Positions 52,664-61,619 of a stretch of 64,000 nt of DNA are shown one piece after another. Origin of the DNA: Thiopseudomonas acetoxidans (GTDB taxonomy: Bacteria; Pseudomonadota; Gammaproteobacteria; Pseudomonadales; Pseudomonadaceae); contig NZ_JAUCDY010000004.1 of NCBI RefSeq assembly GCF_030362935.1, positions 1-64,000 on the forward strand. The letters are read 5' to 3'. Below the pieces are notes generated by a model. The model ran no database searches and was not told the DNA's origin. It saw only the letters and a program-made list of their open reading frames with translations. The position numbers were made by a program, and so were the translations under genes. Position 1 is the first letter of the stretch, and every line of letters starts with the position of its first letter.

Positions 52664-54382
52664 TTAATTGGTTTCCTGTGCAAGCTTTAGATGGGCAAGA
52701 AATTCTTTTGCATTTACTTCACCGGTAATTCGTGCAGCACGAATTTCTTGGCCATTTGGGGCAATAAATAAAATAGTGGGCGGGCCCATAATGCCATACT
52801 TTTTTTGTAAGTCTTGTTGCGCGCTGTTATTTTCTGTTACATCAGGTTGTAAAAAACGCATACCTGCGATAGCGGTTTGCACCTCGGGCTGGGAAAAAAC
52901 AGTTTTTTCCATAACTTTGCACGACACACACCAGTCGGCATAAAAGTCTAGGATAGCCCACTGGTGAGCACGCTTTGCTTGGTCAAGTTGTTGGTAAATT
53001 GCTTGAGGGTCGCTGTAGCGTATGGCGGTGTTTAAGCTTGCTGCTGCGGGTATTTGCTTAAAATTTGCCAAGGGATCAAGGGGATCCTGTGCGCCACTGG
53101 CAGCACCGAATAAAATCATACTGGCGTAAATACCTAGCAGCAGGCCGATCAAGCGCGTTACAAACAGGCTACGCGGGTGCGTTAAGGTGCCTATTTGTAA
53201 TGCAATGGCCGCCAGCAGCACACCCCAGAAAATCATGCTTAGGCTATCATCTATCACAGGGCGAACAATAAAAATCGCAGCGGCTAATAGCGCATAGGCA
53301 AAGACTTTGTTGATACTCTGCATCCATTCGCCGGGCTTGGGTAGCCAGCGCATACCAAAACTCATTGCCAATAACAGCGGTAAGCCGCTACCGATTCCTA
53401 GGCTAAATAAAGCCAGTCCACCAGTAGTGACATTACCCGATTGGCTGATGTACAGCAGCGCACCGGCCAGCGGCGCGGTCATGCATGGACCAACGAGCAA
53501 AGCAGAAAATACGCCTAAGCCCGCTGCACCCAGCATACTGCCGCCTTTGATTTGTTGATCCTGCTTGTGTAGGCGGTTGCGTATAAAGCCCGGTAGTTGC
53601 AGGGTAAACAAACCAAACTGAGCCAGTGCTAGGAAGACAAATAAGCTGGCAAAAGGAATAAGTAACCATGGATTTTGTAGCATGGCACTGAGGTTGCCTA
53701 ATTGTGCGGCAATTACACCCAGCACGGCATAGACCAACGCCATGGGGATAACGAAGGCAGCACCTAAGCGCGCACCTTGCCAGCCGCCGGGTTTAGAGCC
53801 AGCAATTACACTGCTAAGAATGGGCAGCATGGGTAGCATGCAGGGAGTGAAAGCCAGCAGTAAGCCCATGATAAAGAACGCACCAATATTGGCTAATAAA
53901 CCTGCATCTGCTAAACGCGCGGCAATACTTTGGTCTTCTGCTAATCCGCTTGTAGGGTTACTGTTGCTGTCTGCGCTTGCGGTAGTCAGTTGTAGCTCTG
54001 TGGTTTGTGGTGGATAGCAGAGTCCTGCGTCGGCACAGCCTTGCCAGCTGACTTGTAGTGGCTGTGGGTGACTTAGGCTTACGGGTACGCGCAAGTTGTT
54101 ATGGTAAATTTCAGTTTTACCAAAAAACTCATCTTCGTTTTCAATACCGTCGGGGATATCGAGTTCGATTGGGTTTTCTCTGGCGTCTAGCGCTTTAATG
54201 CTGTGGCGGTACAGGTAATAACCTGGGGATATTTGCCAGTTCAACAGTGCCTCGCCTTGCTCGCCTTCTATTAGGGTAAGTTGAAAGGCTTGCTCGACAG
54301 GCAAAAAATCCTGCTTGTTAGTAAAAAAAGCATTGGCAGTCAATGTAAACAAAAGTAAAGATAAGCTGATTAGGTAACGCAT
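52664..54382 (-). CDS. dsbD: Thiol:disulfide interchange reductase DsbD
   Basis: A 572-residue three-domain electron carrier. A signal peptide is followed by the periplasmic alpha domain (Cys116 and Cys122 in CADAGLCYPP), the membrane beta domain with Cys in FTPCMLPMLP and VGPCMTAPLAGA, and the thioredoxin-like gamma domain with DWCVSCKVMEK. All three cysteine pairs are present. It moves electrons from cytosolic thioredoxin to periplasmic DsbG and DsbE. It is the first gene of the dsb operon; two MITE-like copies lie upstream. Confidence 0.93.
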   Translation of the reverse strand: MRYLISLSLLLFTLTANAFFTNKQDFLPVEQAFQLTLIEGEQGEALLNWQISPGYYLYRHSIKALDARENPIELDIPDGIENEDEFFGKTEIYHNNLRVPVSLSHPQPLQVSWQGCADAGLCYPPQTTELQLTTASADSNSNPTSGLAEDQSIAARLADAGLLANIGAFFIMGLLLAFTPCMLPMLPILSSVIAGSKPGGWQGARLGAAFVIPMALVYAVLGVIAAQLGNLSAMLQNPWLLIPFASLFVFLALAQFGLFTLQLPGFIRNRLHKQDQQIKGGSMLGAAGLGVFSALLVGPCMTAPLAGALLYISQSGNVTTGGLALFSLGIGSGLPLLLAMSFGMRWLPKPGEWMQSINKVFAYALLAAAIFIVRPVIDDSLSMIFWGVLLAAIALQIGTLTHPRSLFVTRLIGLLLGIYASMILFGAASGAQDPLDPLANFKQIPAAASLNTAIRYSDPQAIYQQLDQAKRAHQWAILDFYADWCVSCKVMEKTVFSQPEVQTAIAGMRFLQPDVTENNSAQQDLQKKYGIMGPPTILFIAPNGQEIRAARITGEVNAKEFLAHLKLAQETN

Positions 54383-54425
54383 AGGTGGTTTGCCATCTTA
54401 GAGTGCTAAGGAAGCGTTGAATAAT

Positions 54426-54571
54426 TAGGAAGCCTCTGAATAACTACCTGCGTAGCTACCACCGCGTTAAAAACGTACTCAAAATGCTCATTTACTATGT
54501 GTAAACTGCGCTTTTTCGTACGTTTTTGCCTTGTGTTAGCGTCCTCGGTAACGTTATTCAGAGGCTCCTTA
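54426..54571. mobile_element. MITE-like element, copy 1
   Basis: About 146 bases with terminal inverted repeats: AGCCTCTGAATAAC at the left and GTTATTCAGAGGCT at the right. A second, inner pair of complementary stretches (GTTAAAAACGTAC and GTACGTTTTTGCC) would fold it into a long hairpin. TA at both ends could be a target duplication. It codes for nothing and sits 43 bases upstream of the dsbD start, so it splits the dsbD promoter region. Confidence 0.75.
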
Positions 54572-54730
54572 GCTGTCGTTTCTCGCTGGTATTATTCTGT
54601 GCGCCCTTAAATATTTTTAGTCGCTGTAACGGATGCTTAATGCTGATTACTGGGTATTAACAGAGCATTAACAAAGGCATTTTATGCTGGTTATAATTGT
54701 TTTGCCTTAACTCTAGTGAGCGGGTATTGT

Positions 54731-54878
54731 TTAAGAAGCCTCTGAATAACTACCTGCGTAGCTACCACTGCGTTAAAAACGTACTCAAAATGCTCATTTA
54801 CTCGGTGTAAACTGCGCTTTTTCGCACGTTTTTGCCTTGTGTTAGCGTCCTCGGTAACGTTATCCAGAGGTTCCTTAA
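54731..54878. mobile_element. MITE-like element, copy 2
   Basis: A second copy in the same orientation, differing from copy 1 at about seven positions by eye. It is bounded by TTAA on both sides (54,731 and 54,875), compatible with a target duplication. Its right end is only 28 bases from the response-regulator start. The 159 bases between the copies (54,572-54,730) are A/T-rich and probably contain what is left of the original divergent promoter region. Confidence 0.75.
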
Positions 54879-54906
54879 ATCATTCTGATTTTCTCTTTGA
54901 GTAATT

Positions 54907-55578
54907 ATGCATATTTTATTGGTAGAAGATGACGCACAAATTGCCGATGGCCTGTGTGCTGCTTTGGCCTTAGAAAATTTTACTGTGGATCATGTGGCAA
55001 CCGCGACTGCAGCCGAGCAGGCGCTATCTTTAGGGCACTTCGATGCGGTTATTTTGGATTTGGGTTTGCCCGATGAAGACGGTGTTTCTTGGCTTGAGCG
55101 TATGCGTCGCCAACAGCATGATTTGCCAGTGCTTATCCTAAGTGCGCGTGACTCAGTTGCCCAGAAAGTGTCCGGCTTACAGGCCGGTGCTGACGATTAC
55201 TTATTGAAGCCTTTTGATTTGCGTGAACTCAGTGCTCGGTTACATAGTTTATTGCGCCGAAGCTCGGGGCGCAGTACCCATGTGATTGAACATGAGGGTT
55301 TGATGGTTAACCCCAGCCATTTGGAAGTTACGCTGCATGGCGTACCCGTCAATTTGGCACGTCGTGAAATGGCGTTGCTACTGGCTTTTTTAAATAACCC
55401 TAAGCGCATTCTTAGCGCAGAGTACTTACAGGATGCTTTGTATGGACTGGGTGATGGTGTGGAAAGTAATGCCATTAATGTGCATATCTACAATCTGCGC
55501 CGCAAGTTGGGTAGCTCCATGATTCAGACCGTCCGTGGACTGGGTTTTCGTTTAGGTGTTCCTGATGAGCCTGCGTAA
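54907..55578 (+). CDS. dsbR: OmpR-family response regulator, DsbR-like
   Basis: A 223-residue two-domain regulator. The receiver has acidic residues in LVEDD, phospho-acceptor Asp51 in VILDLGLPDEDG, and Lys in LLKPFD. The winged helix ends in VHIYNLRRKLG and TVRGLGFRLG. It is divergent from dsbDEG and overlaps the sensor gene. This matches the Pseudomonas DsbRS system, which controls the dsb genes in response to copper, as recalled. A PmrA/QseB label would rest on weaker evidence. Confidence 0.78.
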   Translation: MHILLVEDDAQIADGLCAALALENFTVDHVATATAAEQALSLGHFDAVILDLGLPDEDGVSWLERMRRQQHDLPVLILSARDSVAQKVSGLQAGADDYLLKPFDLRELSARLHSLLRRSSGRSTHVIEHEGLMVNPSHLEVTLHGVPVNLARREMALLLAFLNNPKRILSAEYLQDALYGLGDGVESNAINVHIYNLRRKLGSSMIQTVRGLGFRLGVPDEPA

Positions 55579-56890
55579 ACGCCTACTGCTCATTTTGGGT
55601 GGTACCTTTGTGTTGTTATGGGGTGTTGCGGCGTTATGGATGCTGGGTGAGTTACGCCATGAGGTTGAGCGGATTTTGGATGAGCGCCTCGCATCCTCGG
55701 CGAATATGGTCGCGGGTTTGTTGGAGCAAATTCCTGCACCCGTTGGTGCACCGCAGTTAAGTCCTTTGACCAGTCAAATTTTCGGCTTAAAGCGCGGCTT
55801 GGTTTGCCAAGTGCGTAACTTGCGCGGCGAAGTACTAGTGCGCTCACCCAATATGTTTTTTTCCGAGCCGGATGAAGAGTTGCTTGGGTTTGCAGTTACG
55901 GCTATTGATGGGCAGCAGTGGCGTACCTTTACGGTACAGCGACGCAACTTGTTGATTACCACGGGCGATAAAATGGAGGAGCGCGAGCATTTACAGCGGG
56001 TAATTTTAGTGGCAGCGGCCTCCCCTGTTTTGTTGGCGCTGGTGGGTAGCTTGGTGCTGATTTGGCTAGGTATTGGCCGTGGATTAGCGCCCTTGCAGGT
56101 ATTGCGTCTGCAGTTGGCGCAACGCAAGGCTGATGATTTAACCGAACTTGATTCCGCGCTGGCTCCTAAAGAGCTGCAGCCATTGGTAGGTACGCTCAAT
56201 CAGTTGCTGGCACGGCTTAGTGACTTGTTGCAACGTGAGCGGCGCTTCAACGACGATGCAGCGCACGAGCTGCGTACACCGCTTACGGCTATTAAAACCC
56301 ACTTACAGGTTGCGCAACGCGCTGAACCTGAGCATGCCATAGCAAGTTTGGCTAAGGCTCAACTGGCAGTGGAGCGCATGCAGGCAACGATCGAGCAGCT
56401 ATTGCTACTTTCGCGCTTGAGCAGCAGTGAAGATTTCTCTGCGATTGAACCCGGCAGTGTGCAGAACGTTGCGCGCACAGTTTTGGATAATCTTTTTGCC
56501 AGTGAAGGCTTTGAGCGTATTCAGGTGGATAGCCAGCTTGAGCAAGATGTTTTACTGGCTGTGCCTGAATCCTTAGCTGCGGTAGCGCTGCGTAATTTAT
56601 TGGAGAATGCATTGGTACATAGTCCAGCTAACAGTCCGGTTGAGTTGACTATCTGCTTGCAGCTAGACGCTGTAGTTTTTAAGGTGACTGATCAGGGTGA
56701 GGGTATTTCTGCTGAGTTGTTTGAGCAGGCACAGCAACGGTTTTGGCGCGCTAAATCGGCTAATCGAGGCAGCGGCTTAGGGTTGGCGATTGTTGCAGCT
56801 ATTGCACAACGATTTGCCGGGACACTAACGGCCAATAAGACGCAGACGAACTTTTCGGTAGCGCTTAGCTTTCCGATATTATTTAGCTAA
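55565..56890 (+). CDS. dsbS: Sensor histidine kinase, DsbS-like
   Basis: A 441-residue inner-membrane kinase. It has two membrane helices (about residues 7-28 and 148-168) flanking a periplasmic domain, then a HAMP-like linker, phospho-acceptor His234 in DDAAHELRTPLTAIKTH, and N/G boxes LRNLLENALVHS and GSGLGLAIV. A single periplasmic Cys81 (GLVCQVRN) sits where Cys82 binds copper in Pseudomonas DsbS, as recalled. The ATG at 55,565 is preferred over the GTG nine bases upstream. Confidence 0.75.
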   Translation: MSLRKRLLLILGGTFVLLWGVAALWMLGELRHEVERILDERLASSANMVAGLLEQIPAPVGAPQLSPLTSQIFGLKRGLVCQVRNLRGEVLVRSPNMFFSEPDEELLGFAVTAIDGQQWRTFTVQRRNLLITTGDKMEEREHLQRVILVAAASPVLLALVGSLVLIWLGIGRGLAPLQVLRLQLAQRKADDLTELDSALAPKELQPLVGTLNQLLARLSDLLQRERRFNDDAAHELRTPLTAIKTHLQVAQRAEPEHAIASLAKAQLAVERMQATIEQLLLLSRLSSSEDFSAIEPGSVQNVARTVLDNLFASEGFERIQVDSQLEQDVLLAVPESLAAVALRNLLENALVHSPANSPVELTICLQLDAVVFKVTDQGEGISAELFEQAQQRFWRAKSANRGSGLGLAIVAAIAQRFAGTLTANKTQTNFSVALSFPILFS

Positions 56891-56908
56891 CTGCTTGATT
56901 AACAATGA

Positions 56909-56937
56909 AAAACGGGCCTTGCGGCCCGTTTGTTTTT
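56909..56937. terminator. Bidirectional terminator between dsbS and gyrB
   Basis: The stem CGGGCC-TTGC-GGCCCG is flanked by an A run and a T run. It lies 18 bases past the dsbS stop and overlaps the end of the gyrB stop codon, so it can serve both convergent transcripts. Confidence 0.8.
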
Positions 56938-59356
56938 AGAAGTCTAGGTTAGAGACTGCTAGTGCGTTGTCTTCAATAAACTGGCGTCTAGGCTCTACGT
57001 GATCGCCCATCAGTGTATTAAAGATTTGATCGGCTGCGATAGCGTCATCAATAGTTACTTGTAGCATGCGTCTAGTATTAGGATCCATGGTGGTCTCCCA
57101 TAGCTGCTCTGGGTTCATCTCGCCCAATCCCTTATAGCGTTGTACGACTAAGCGTCTTGAACCCTCAGTCATCAACCACTCCAAACCTTGCTTAAAGCTG
57201 CTGATGGCTTGCTTTCTTTCACCACGCATTACATAGGCGCCGTCTTCAATTAACTCTTGTAACTTACTTCCTATGTCAGTGACACTTCTATAGTCATTAC
57301 TGGCAAAGAAGTCCTTCTGTAACAGAACCTGCTTTACCAAGCCGTGGGTTAATATTTCAATGCAAGGAACGTAATGTCCTAGCTCTGCATCTTTGTTCAG
57401 TTTGATGCTGTACTCTTCACCCGAGCGCTCTGTATTGTTGATGTTTTTCTGTAGCTCATCCACCCAGCTTTGCATGACCTTTTGATCGCCTAGCTGTTCA
57501 ACCTCGATGCGTGGCATGTGAATTAAATGCTCAGTGATTTCCAGTGGGTAAATACGGGACAGTCGCTGCAGGGTTGCCATTACGGCGCGGTATTGATTAA
57601 CCAACTCTTCTAATGCCGTACCTGATAGTGCGGGTGCATTTTCATTAACGTGTAGGCTGGCATCTTCCAAGGCTGCCTGGGTTAAATACTCTTGCATGGC
57701 TTCATCGTCTTTAATGTACTGCTCTTGTTTACCGCGCTTTACTTTGTATAAAGGCGGCTGTGCGATATAGATATAGCCGCGCTCGATCAGCTCAGGCAGT
57801 TGACGGAAAAAGAAAGTGAGCAGCAGAGTGCGAATGTGTGAACCATCCACGTCAGCATCCGTCATGATGATGATGTTGTGATAGCGTAATTTGTCAATGT
57901 TGTATTCATCTCTGCCAATACCGCAGCCCAGCGCAGTAATCAGTGTGCCGACTTCTTGCGATGAAATCATGCGGTCAAAACGTGCTTTTTCGACGTTCAG
58001 TATCTTACCTTTAAGCGGCAAAATGGCTTGCGTCTTTCGATCACGGCCCTGTTTGGCTGAACCGCCAGCAGAGTCACCCTCCACTATGTAGAGTTCGGAG
58101 AGTGCGGGATCTTTTTCTTGGCAGTCGGCGAGCTTGCCCGGCAGTCCTGCAATGTCCAGCGCACCTTTACGGCGGGTCATTTCTCTTGCCTTGCGCGCGG
58201 CTTCTCTGGCTCGAGCTGCGTCGATCATCTTACCGACAATCAATCTGGCTTCACTTGGGTTTTCAAGTAAGTAGTCTGCAAGGTACTTGCCCATTTCTTG
58301 CTCAACAGCTGTTTTCACTTCAGAGGAAACCAGCTTTTCTTTGGTTTGTGAGCTGAATTTTGGGTCAGGAACTTTAACTGAAACGATAGCAGTTAAACCT
58401 TCACGAGCATCGTCACCTGTTGTAGCGACCTTATCTTTTTTGCCCAAACCTTCTGCTTCAATGTAGTTGTTCAGATGACGTGTCAGTGCGGTTCTAAAAC
58501 CCACCAAGTGCGCGCCGCCATCTCTTTGCGGAATGTTATTGGTGTAGCAAAGAACGTTTTCGTTAAAGCCATCGTTCCACTGCATGGCTACTTCAACACC
58601 TACGCCGTCTTCTTCGCGTTGTATGCTGAAGTGGAAGATTTTGTTAATGGTGGTTTTGTTGGTGTTTAAGTATTCAACGAATGCTCTAAGTCCGCCTTCG
58701 TACTTAAAGAGTTCTTCTTTGCCTGTGCGCTCATCCACGAGACGAATGCCTACGCCTGAGTTCAAGAAAGATAGCTCGCGTAAACGTTTGGCTAATATTT
58801 CCCAGCTAAAATGAATATTCTTAAAGGTATCTTCGGAAGGCTTGAAGTGAATGTGGGTACCGGATTTGTCGGTATCGCCTATCGCAGCCATCGGCTGTTG
58901 TGGCACGCCGTGGTGGTAGGTTTGCTGCCAGACTTTGTTTTGGCGGCGAATAGTCATAATCAGCTCTTTGGACAGAGCGTTTACCACTGATACGCCAACA
59001 CCGTGCAACCCGCCGGAAACCTTATAGCTGTTGTCATCAAACTTACCGCCAGCGTGCAGTATAGTCATAATTACTTCAGCGGCTGAGACTCCCTCTTCTT
59101 CGTGGATATCTACCGGGATGCCGCGGCCGTTGTCTTCTACGCTGATGGATTCGTCTGGATGAATGGTGATTTTAATTTCATCACAATGCCCCGCCAGAGC
59201 TTCATCAATGGCGTTGTCCACCACTTCAAAAACCATGTGGTGAAGACCGGTGCCATCATCGGTATCGCCGATATACATTCCGGGGCGTTTACGTACAGCG
59301 TCAAGTCCTTTAAGGACTTTAATATTACTGGAATCGTAGGTTGATGCTTCGCTCAT
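56936..59356 (-). CDS. gyrB: DNA gyrase subunit B
   Basis: An 806-residue ATPase subunit of gyrase. The N-terminal GHKL domain has RPGMYIGDTDDGTGLHHMV; the TOPRIM region has EGDSAGGSAKQGRDRKTQAI; the C-terminal QRYKGLGEMNPEQLWETTM follows. Start MSEASTYDSSNIKVL at 59,356 matches the family; an upstream ATG adds five residues. It lies 4 bases after recF in the dnaA-dnaN-recF-gyrB order. Confidence 0.96.
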   Translation of the reverse strand: MSEASTYDSSNIKVLKGLDAVRKRPGMYIGDTDDGTGLHHMVFEVVDNAIDEALAGHCDEIKITIHPDESISVEDNGRGIPVDIHEEEGVSAAEVIMTILHAGGKFDDNSYKVSGGLHGVGVSVVNALSKELIMTIRRQNKVWQQTYHHGVPQQPMAAIGDTDKSGTHIHFKPSEDTFKNIHFSWEILAKRLRELSFLNSGVGIRLVDERTGKEELFKYEGGLRAFVEYLNTNKTTINKIFHFSIQREEDGVGVEVAMQWNDGFNENVLCYTNNIPQRDGGAHLVGFRTALTRHLNNYIEAEGLGKKDKVATTGDDAREGLTAIVSVKVPDPKFSSQTKEKLVSSEVKTAVEQEMGKYLADYLLENPSEARLIVGKMIDAARAREAARKAREMTRRKGALDIAGLPGKLADCQEKDPALSELYIVEGDSAGGSAKQGRDRKTQAILPLKGKILNVEKARFDRMISSQEVGTLITALGCGIGRDEYNIDKLRYHNIIIMTDADVDGSHIRTLLLTFFFRQLPELIERGYIYIAQPPLYKVKRGKQEQYIKDDEAMQEYLTQAALEDASLHVNENAPALSGTALEELVNQYRAVMATLQRLSRIYPLEITEHLIHMPRIEVEQLGDQKVMQSWVDELQKNINNTERSGEEYSIKLNKDAELGHYVPCIEILTHGLVKQVLLQKDFFASNDYRSVTDIGSKLQELIEDGAYVMRGERKQAISSFKQGLEWLMTEGSRRLVVQRYKGLGEMNPEQLWETTMDPNTRRMLQVTIDDAIAADQIFNTLMGDHVEPRRQFIEDNALAVSNLDF

Positions 59357-59360
59357 CTGT

Positions 59361-60455
59361 TTACTCCACAAGATTTATACGGCCATGTTCCACGTGGAAC
59401 ATGGCTACTGGCGTGTCCATTTGCCAGCCTTCTAATAACGTTTCTTTGTCAGTGCCAGTTATAAAGGCCTGACAGTTTAGTTCTTCAAGTAATCTGCTGA
59501 GGGCCTTACGGTGCTCTTTATCGAGCTCGGCAGGCAGATCATCAATCAGATAGATACACTGCTGTTGCATTTGCTGGGCCAGTAAATAGCCTTGGGCTAA
59601 TTTCAATGCGCAAACCACCAGCTTTTGTTGACCTCTTGAAAGGATTTCTATTGCGTTATGACCACCCACTTTAATGCGGATGTCAGCACGCTGAGGCCCT
59701 GCTTGGGTATACCCCAAAATCCTATCACGCTCTAGGCCGTTATCTAAAACGCTCTGCAAGCTACTGTCTTTATCCCAACCACGATAATAGCTAATACTAA
59801 GCTCGGGCAGCTTGATTAGCGATTCAAGGGTCTGCTCGAAAACAGGCTTAAGTAGAGCAATGTAGTTTTGGCGTGCTTGGTCGATGCTTTCGCTGGCAGC
59901 GCAGAATTCTTTGTCCCAAGAGGCTAGTAATTGCCTGTCCATTATAGCATGACGCAACCATGAGTTACGCTGTTTTAAACTTGTCTGCATGCGGCTCCAT
60001 TGGCTATGAAAGGAATGTTCCACGTGGAACACCCCCCAGTCTAAGAATTGTCTTCTAAGCTTTGGAGCGCCCTCTAAGAGCAGAAAGCTGTCTGAGTTCA
60101 GTAGTTGCAAGGGTAAAGCGCGCGCGAGCTGAGCGATGGTTTTTATGTTCTCGCCATTAATGCGTATTTCAAACTCGCCTTGACGGCTACGCTTGATGCC
60201 GATTTTGTTGGTGTTGTGTTCGGAACTCGCTACCAACTGAGCAAAAACAACAGTTTCAGCGGCTTCATGCTGAATAAGCGTCTGTATCTTTGTGCTGCGA
60301 AAAGAGCGCGCAAGCGAAAGTAAGTAAATGGCTTCCAGTAGGCTGGATTTACCGCTGCCATTGGCGCCGTATAAAATATTTATTTTGGATGAAAAGTTTA
60401 GCGTGGCAGGTTCAAGATTGCGTAGGCCTGTCACGCTTAGTGCTTTGATGGGCAT
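59361..60455 (-). CDS. recF: DNA replication and repair protein RecF
   Basis: A 364-residue SMC-like ATPase that helps load RecA at gaps. It has Walker A YGANGSGKSSLLEA (residues about 30-43) and the signature ILSRGQQKLVVCALKLAQ. Two perfect 16-base parS sites are embedded in the gene and each is translated as FHVEH, once in mid-protein and once near the C-terminus. It lies between dnaN and gyrB. Confidence 0.95.
   Translation of the reverse strand: MPIKALSVTGLRNLEPATLNFSSKINILYGANGSGKSSLLEAIYLLSLARSFRSTKIQTLIQHEAAETVVFAQLVASSEHNTNKIGIKRSRQGEFEIRINGENIKTIAQLARALPLQLLNSDSFLLLEGAPKLRRQFLDWGVFHVEHSFHSQWSRMQTSLKQRNSWLRHAIMDRQLLASWDKEFCAASESIDQARQNYIALLKPVFEQTLESLIKLPELSISYYRGWDKDSSLQSVLDNGLERDRILGYTQAGPQRADIRIKVGGHNAIEILSRGQQKLVVCALKLAQGYLLAQQMQQQCIYLIDDLPAELDKEHRKALSRLLEELNCQAFITGTDKETLLEGWQMDTPVAMFHVEHGRINLVE
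59386..59401. promoter_or_regulatory. parS: parS site 1 (ParB-binding), inside recF
   Basis: The perfect 16-base palindrome TGTTCCACGTGGAACA, identical to the ParB-binding consensus of Pseudomonas. It encodes MFHVEHG near the RecF C-terminus. ParB and ParA are encoded at 11,800-13,461 in this window. It lies about 36 kb from oriC. Confidence 0.92.
60016..60031. promoter_or_regulatory. parS: parS site 2 (ParB-binding), inside recF
   Basis: A second perfect TGTTCCACGTGGAACA, 630 bases from the first. It encodes VFHVEHS in the middle of RecF. The two closely spaced sites should form the ParB loading centre of the chromosome. Confidence 0.92.
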
Positions 60456-60475
60456 TTAAGAAGGGCGAATCATTG

Positions 60476-61579
60476 TTACAGGCGCATCGGCATAACAACA
60501 TAAGCAGAGCTCTCATTACCGGCTTCGCTCATTAACAGACTGCTGTTTTCATCCGACAAAGTCAGCTTGGCTTGGCTGGCGGACATGACGTTCAGTATGT
60601 CTTGCAGGTAATTAACATTGAAGCCCATTTCAAGGTTGGGTCCGTTGTAGTCAATAACCACTTCTTCTTCAGCGCTTTCTTGTTCTGGGTTGTTGGCTTG
60701 CAGCTTGAGTAATTCGTTTTCAAATTGCAGACGAATACCGCGATATTTCTCGTTGGTCAAAATCGAGGTGCGGTTAAGCGAGTCACGCAAGCTTACGCGG
60801 TCTACGGTAATGATTTTGTCACCACCGCGAGGCAACACGCGTTCGTAGTCGGGAAATTTACCGTCAATGAGTTTGGAAGTGAATATAAAGTCTTCTGTAG
60901 AGGCTCGGATAAAAGTTTGGCTTAGGGTGATGTCTGCGAACGCGCTTTCATCATCCATCAGGCGGGCTAGTTCCAGTACGCCTTTGCGTGGGACAATCAC
61001 TTGGTGGGCGCTGGTCTCGCTGATTTCAGCTTCCACATCACTTAATGCAAGGCGATGACCGTCAGTAGCTACGGCTCTTAGTTTATTAGTGGTCGCTTCG
61101 AGCATCAAACCATTGAGGAAGTATCGAACATCTTGCTGCGCCATGGCAAAGCTGGTGCGCTCAATTAGGAAACGCAGATTGCCTTGGTTAATACGGAAGG
61201 CAAAAGAGCCGGTGATTTCTTGGAATATAGGGAAATCAGAAGCGGGTAAAGTGGTTAACGTAAAGCGACTACGCCCGGAGGTAATCAGTAATCTTTGCTC
61301 ATCTAGGCGAATAGAGAGCGTGGATTCAGCCGGCAGATTTTTACAGATATCCATGAGTTTGCGGGCGGGTACTGTGATTTCACCATCTTGTGCGGGCTCT
61401 TCTAGCGTAACGCGGCCTATAAGTTCTACTTCAGTGTCTGTGCCGGTCATGGAAAGCTGTTGATCCTGTAAAACTAACAGCACGTTGGACAGCACAGGCA
61501 TGGTGTGCTTGCGCTCGACTACGCCGGCAACCAGTTGTAATGGTTTTAACAAGGCTTCTCTTTGTATGGTGAAGTGCAT
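60476..61579 (-). CDS. dnaN: DNA polymerase III beta sliding clamp
   Basis: A 367-residue clamp of three similar domains, beginning MHFTIQREALLKPLQLVAGV and ending SSAYVVMPMRL. The start at 61,579 is chosen on family length; the open frame extends 53 codons upstream into dnaA without similarity. It follows dnaA by 40 bases. Confidence 0.96.
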   Translation of the reverse strand: MHFTIQREALLKPLQLVAGVVERKHTMPVLSNVLLVLQDQQLSMTGTDTEVELIGRVTLEEPAQDGEITVPARKLMDICKNLPAESTLSIRLDEQRLLITSGRSRFTLTTLPASDFPIFQEITGSFAFRINQGNLRFLIERTSFAMAQQDVRYFLNGLMLEATTNKLRAVATDGHRLALSDVEAEISETSAHQVIVPRKGVLELARLMDDESAFADITLSQTFIRASTEDFIFTSKLIDGKFPDYERVLPRGGDKIITVDRVSLRDSLNRTSILTNEKYRGIRLQFENELLKLQANNPEQESAEEEVVIDYNGPNLEMGFNVNYLQDILNVMSASQAKLTLSDENSSLLMSEAGNESSAYVVMPMRL

Positions 61580-61619
61580 GCTGGGCCTCTTGCTTGAAAT
61601 AATATGCGCGGTGATTTTA

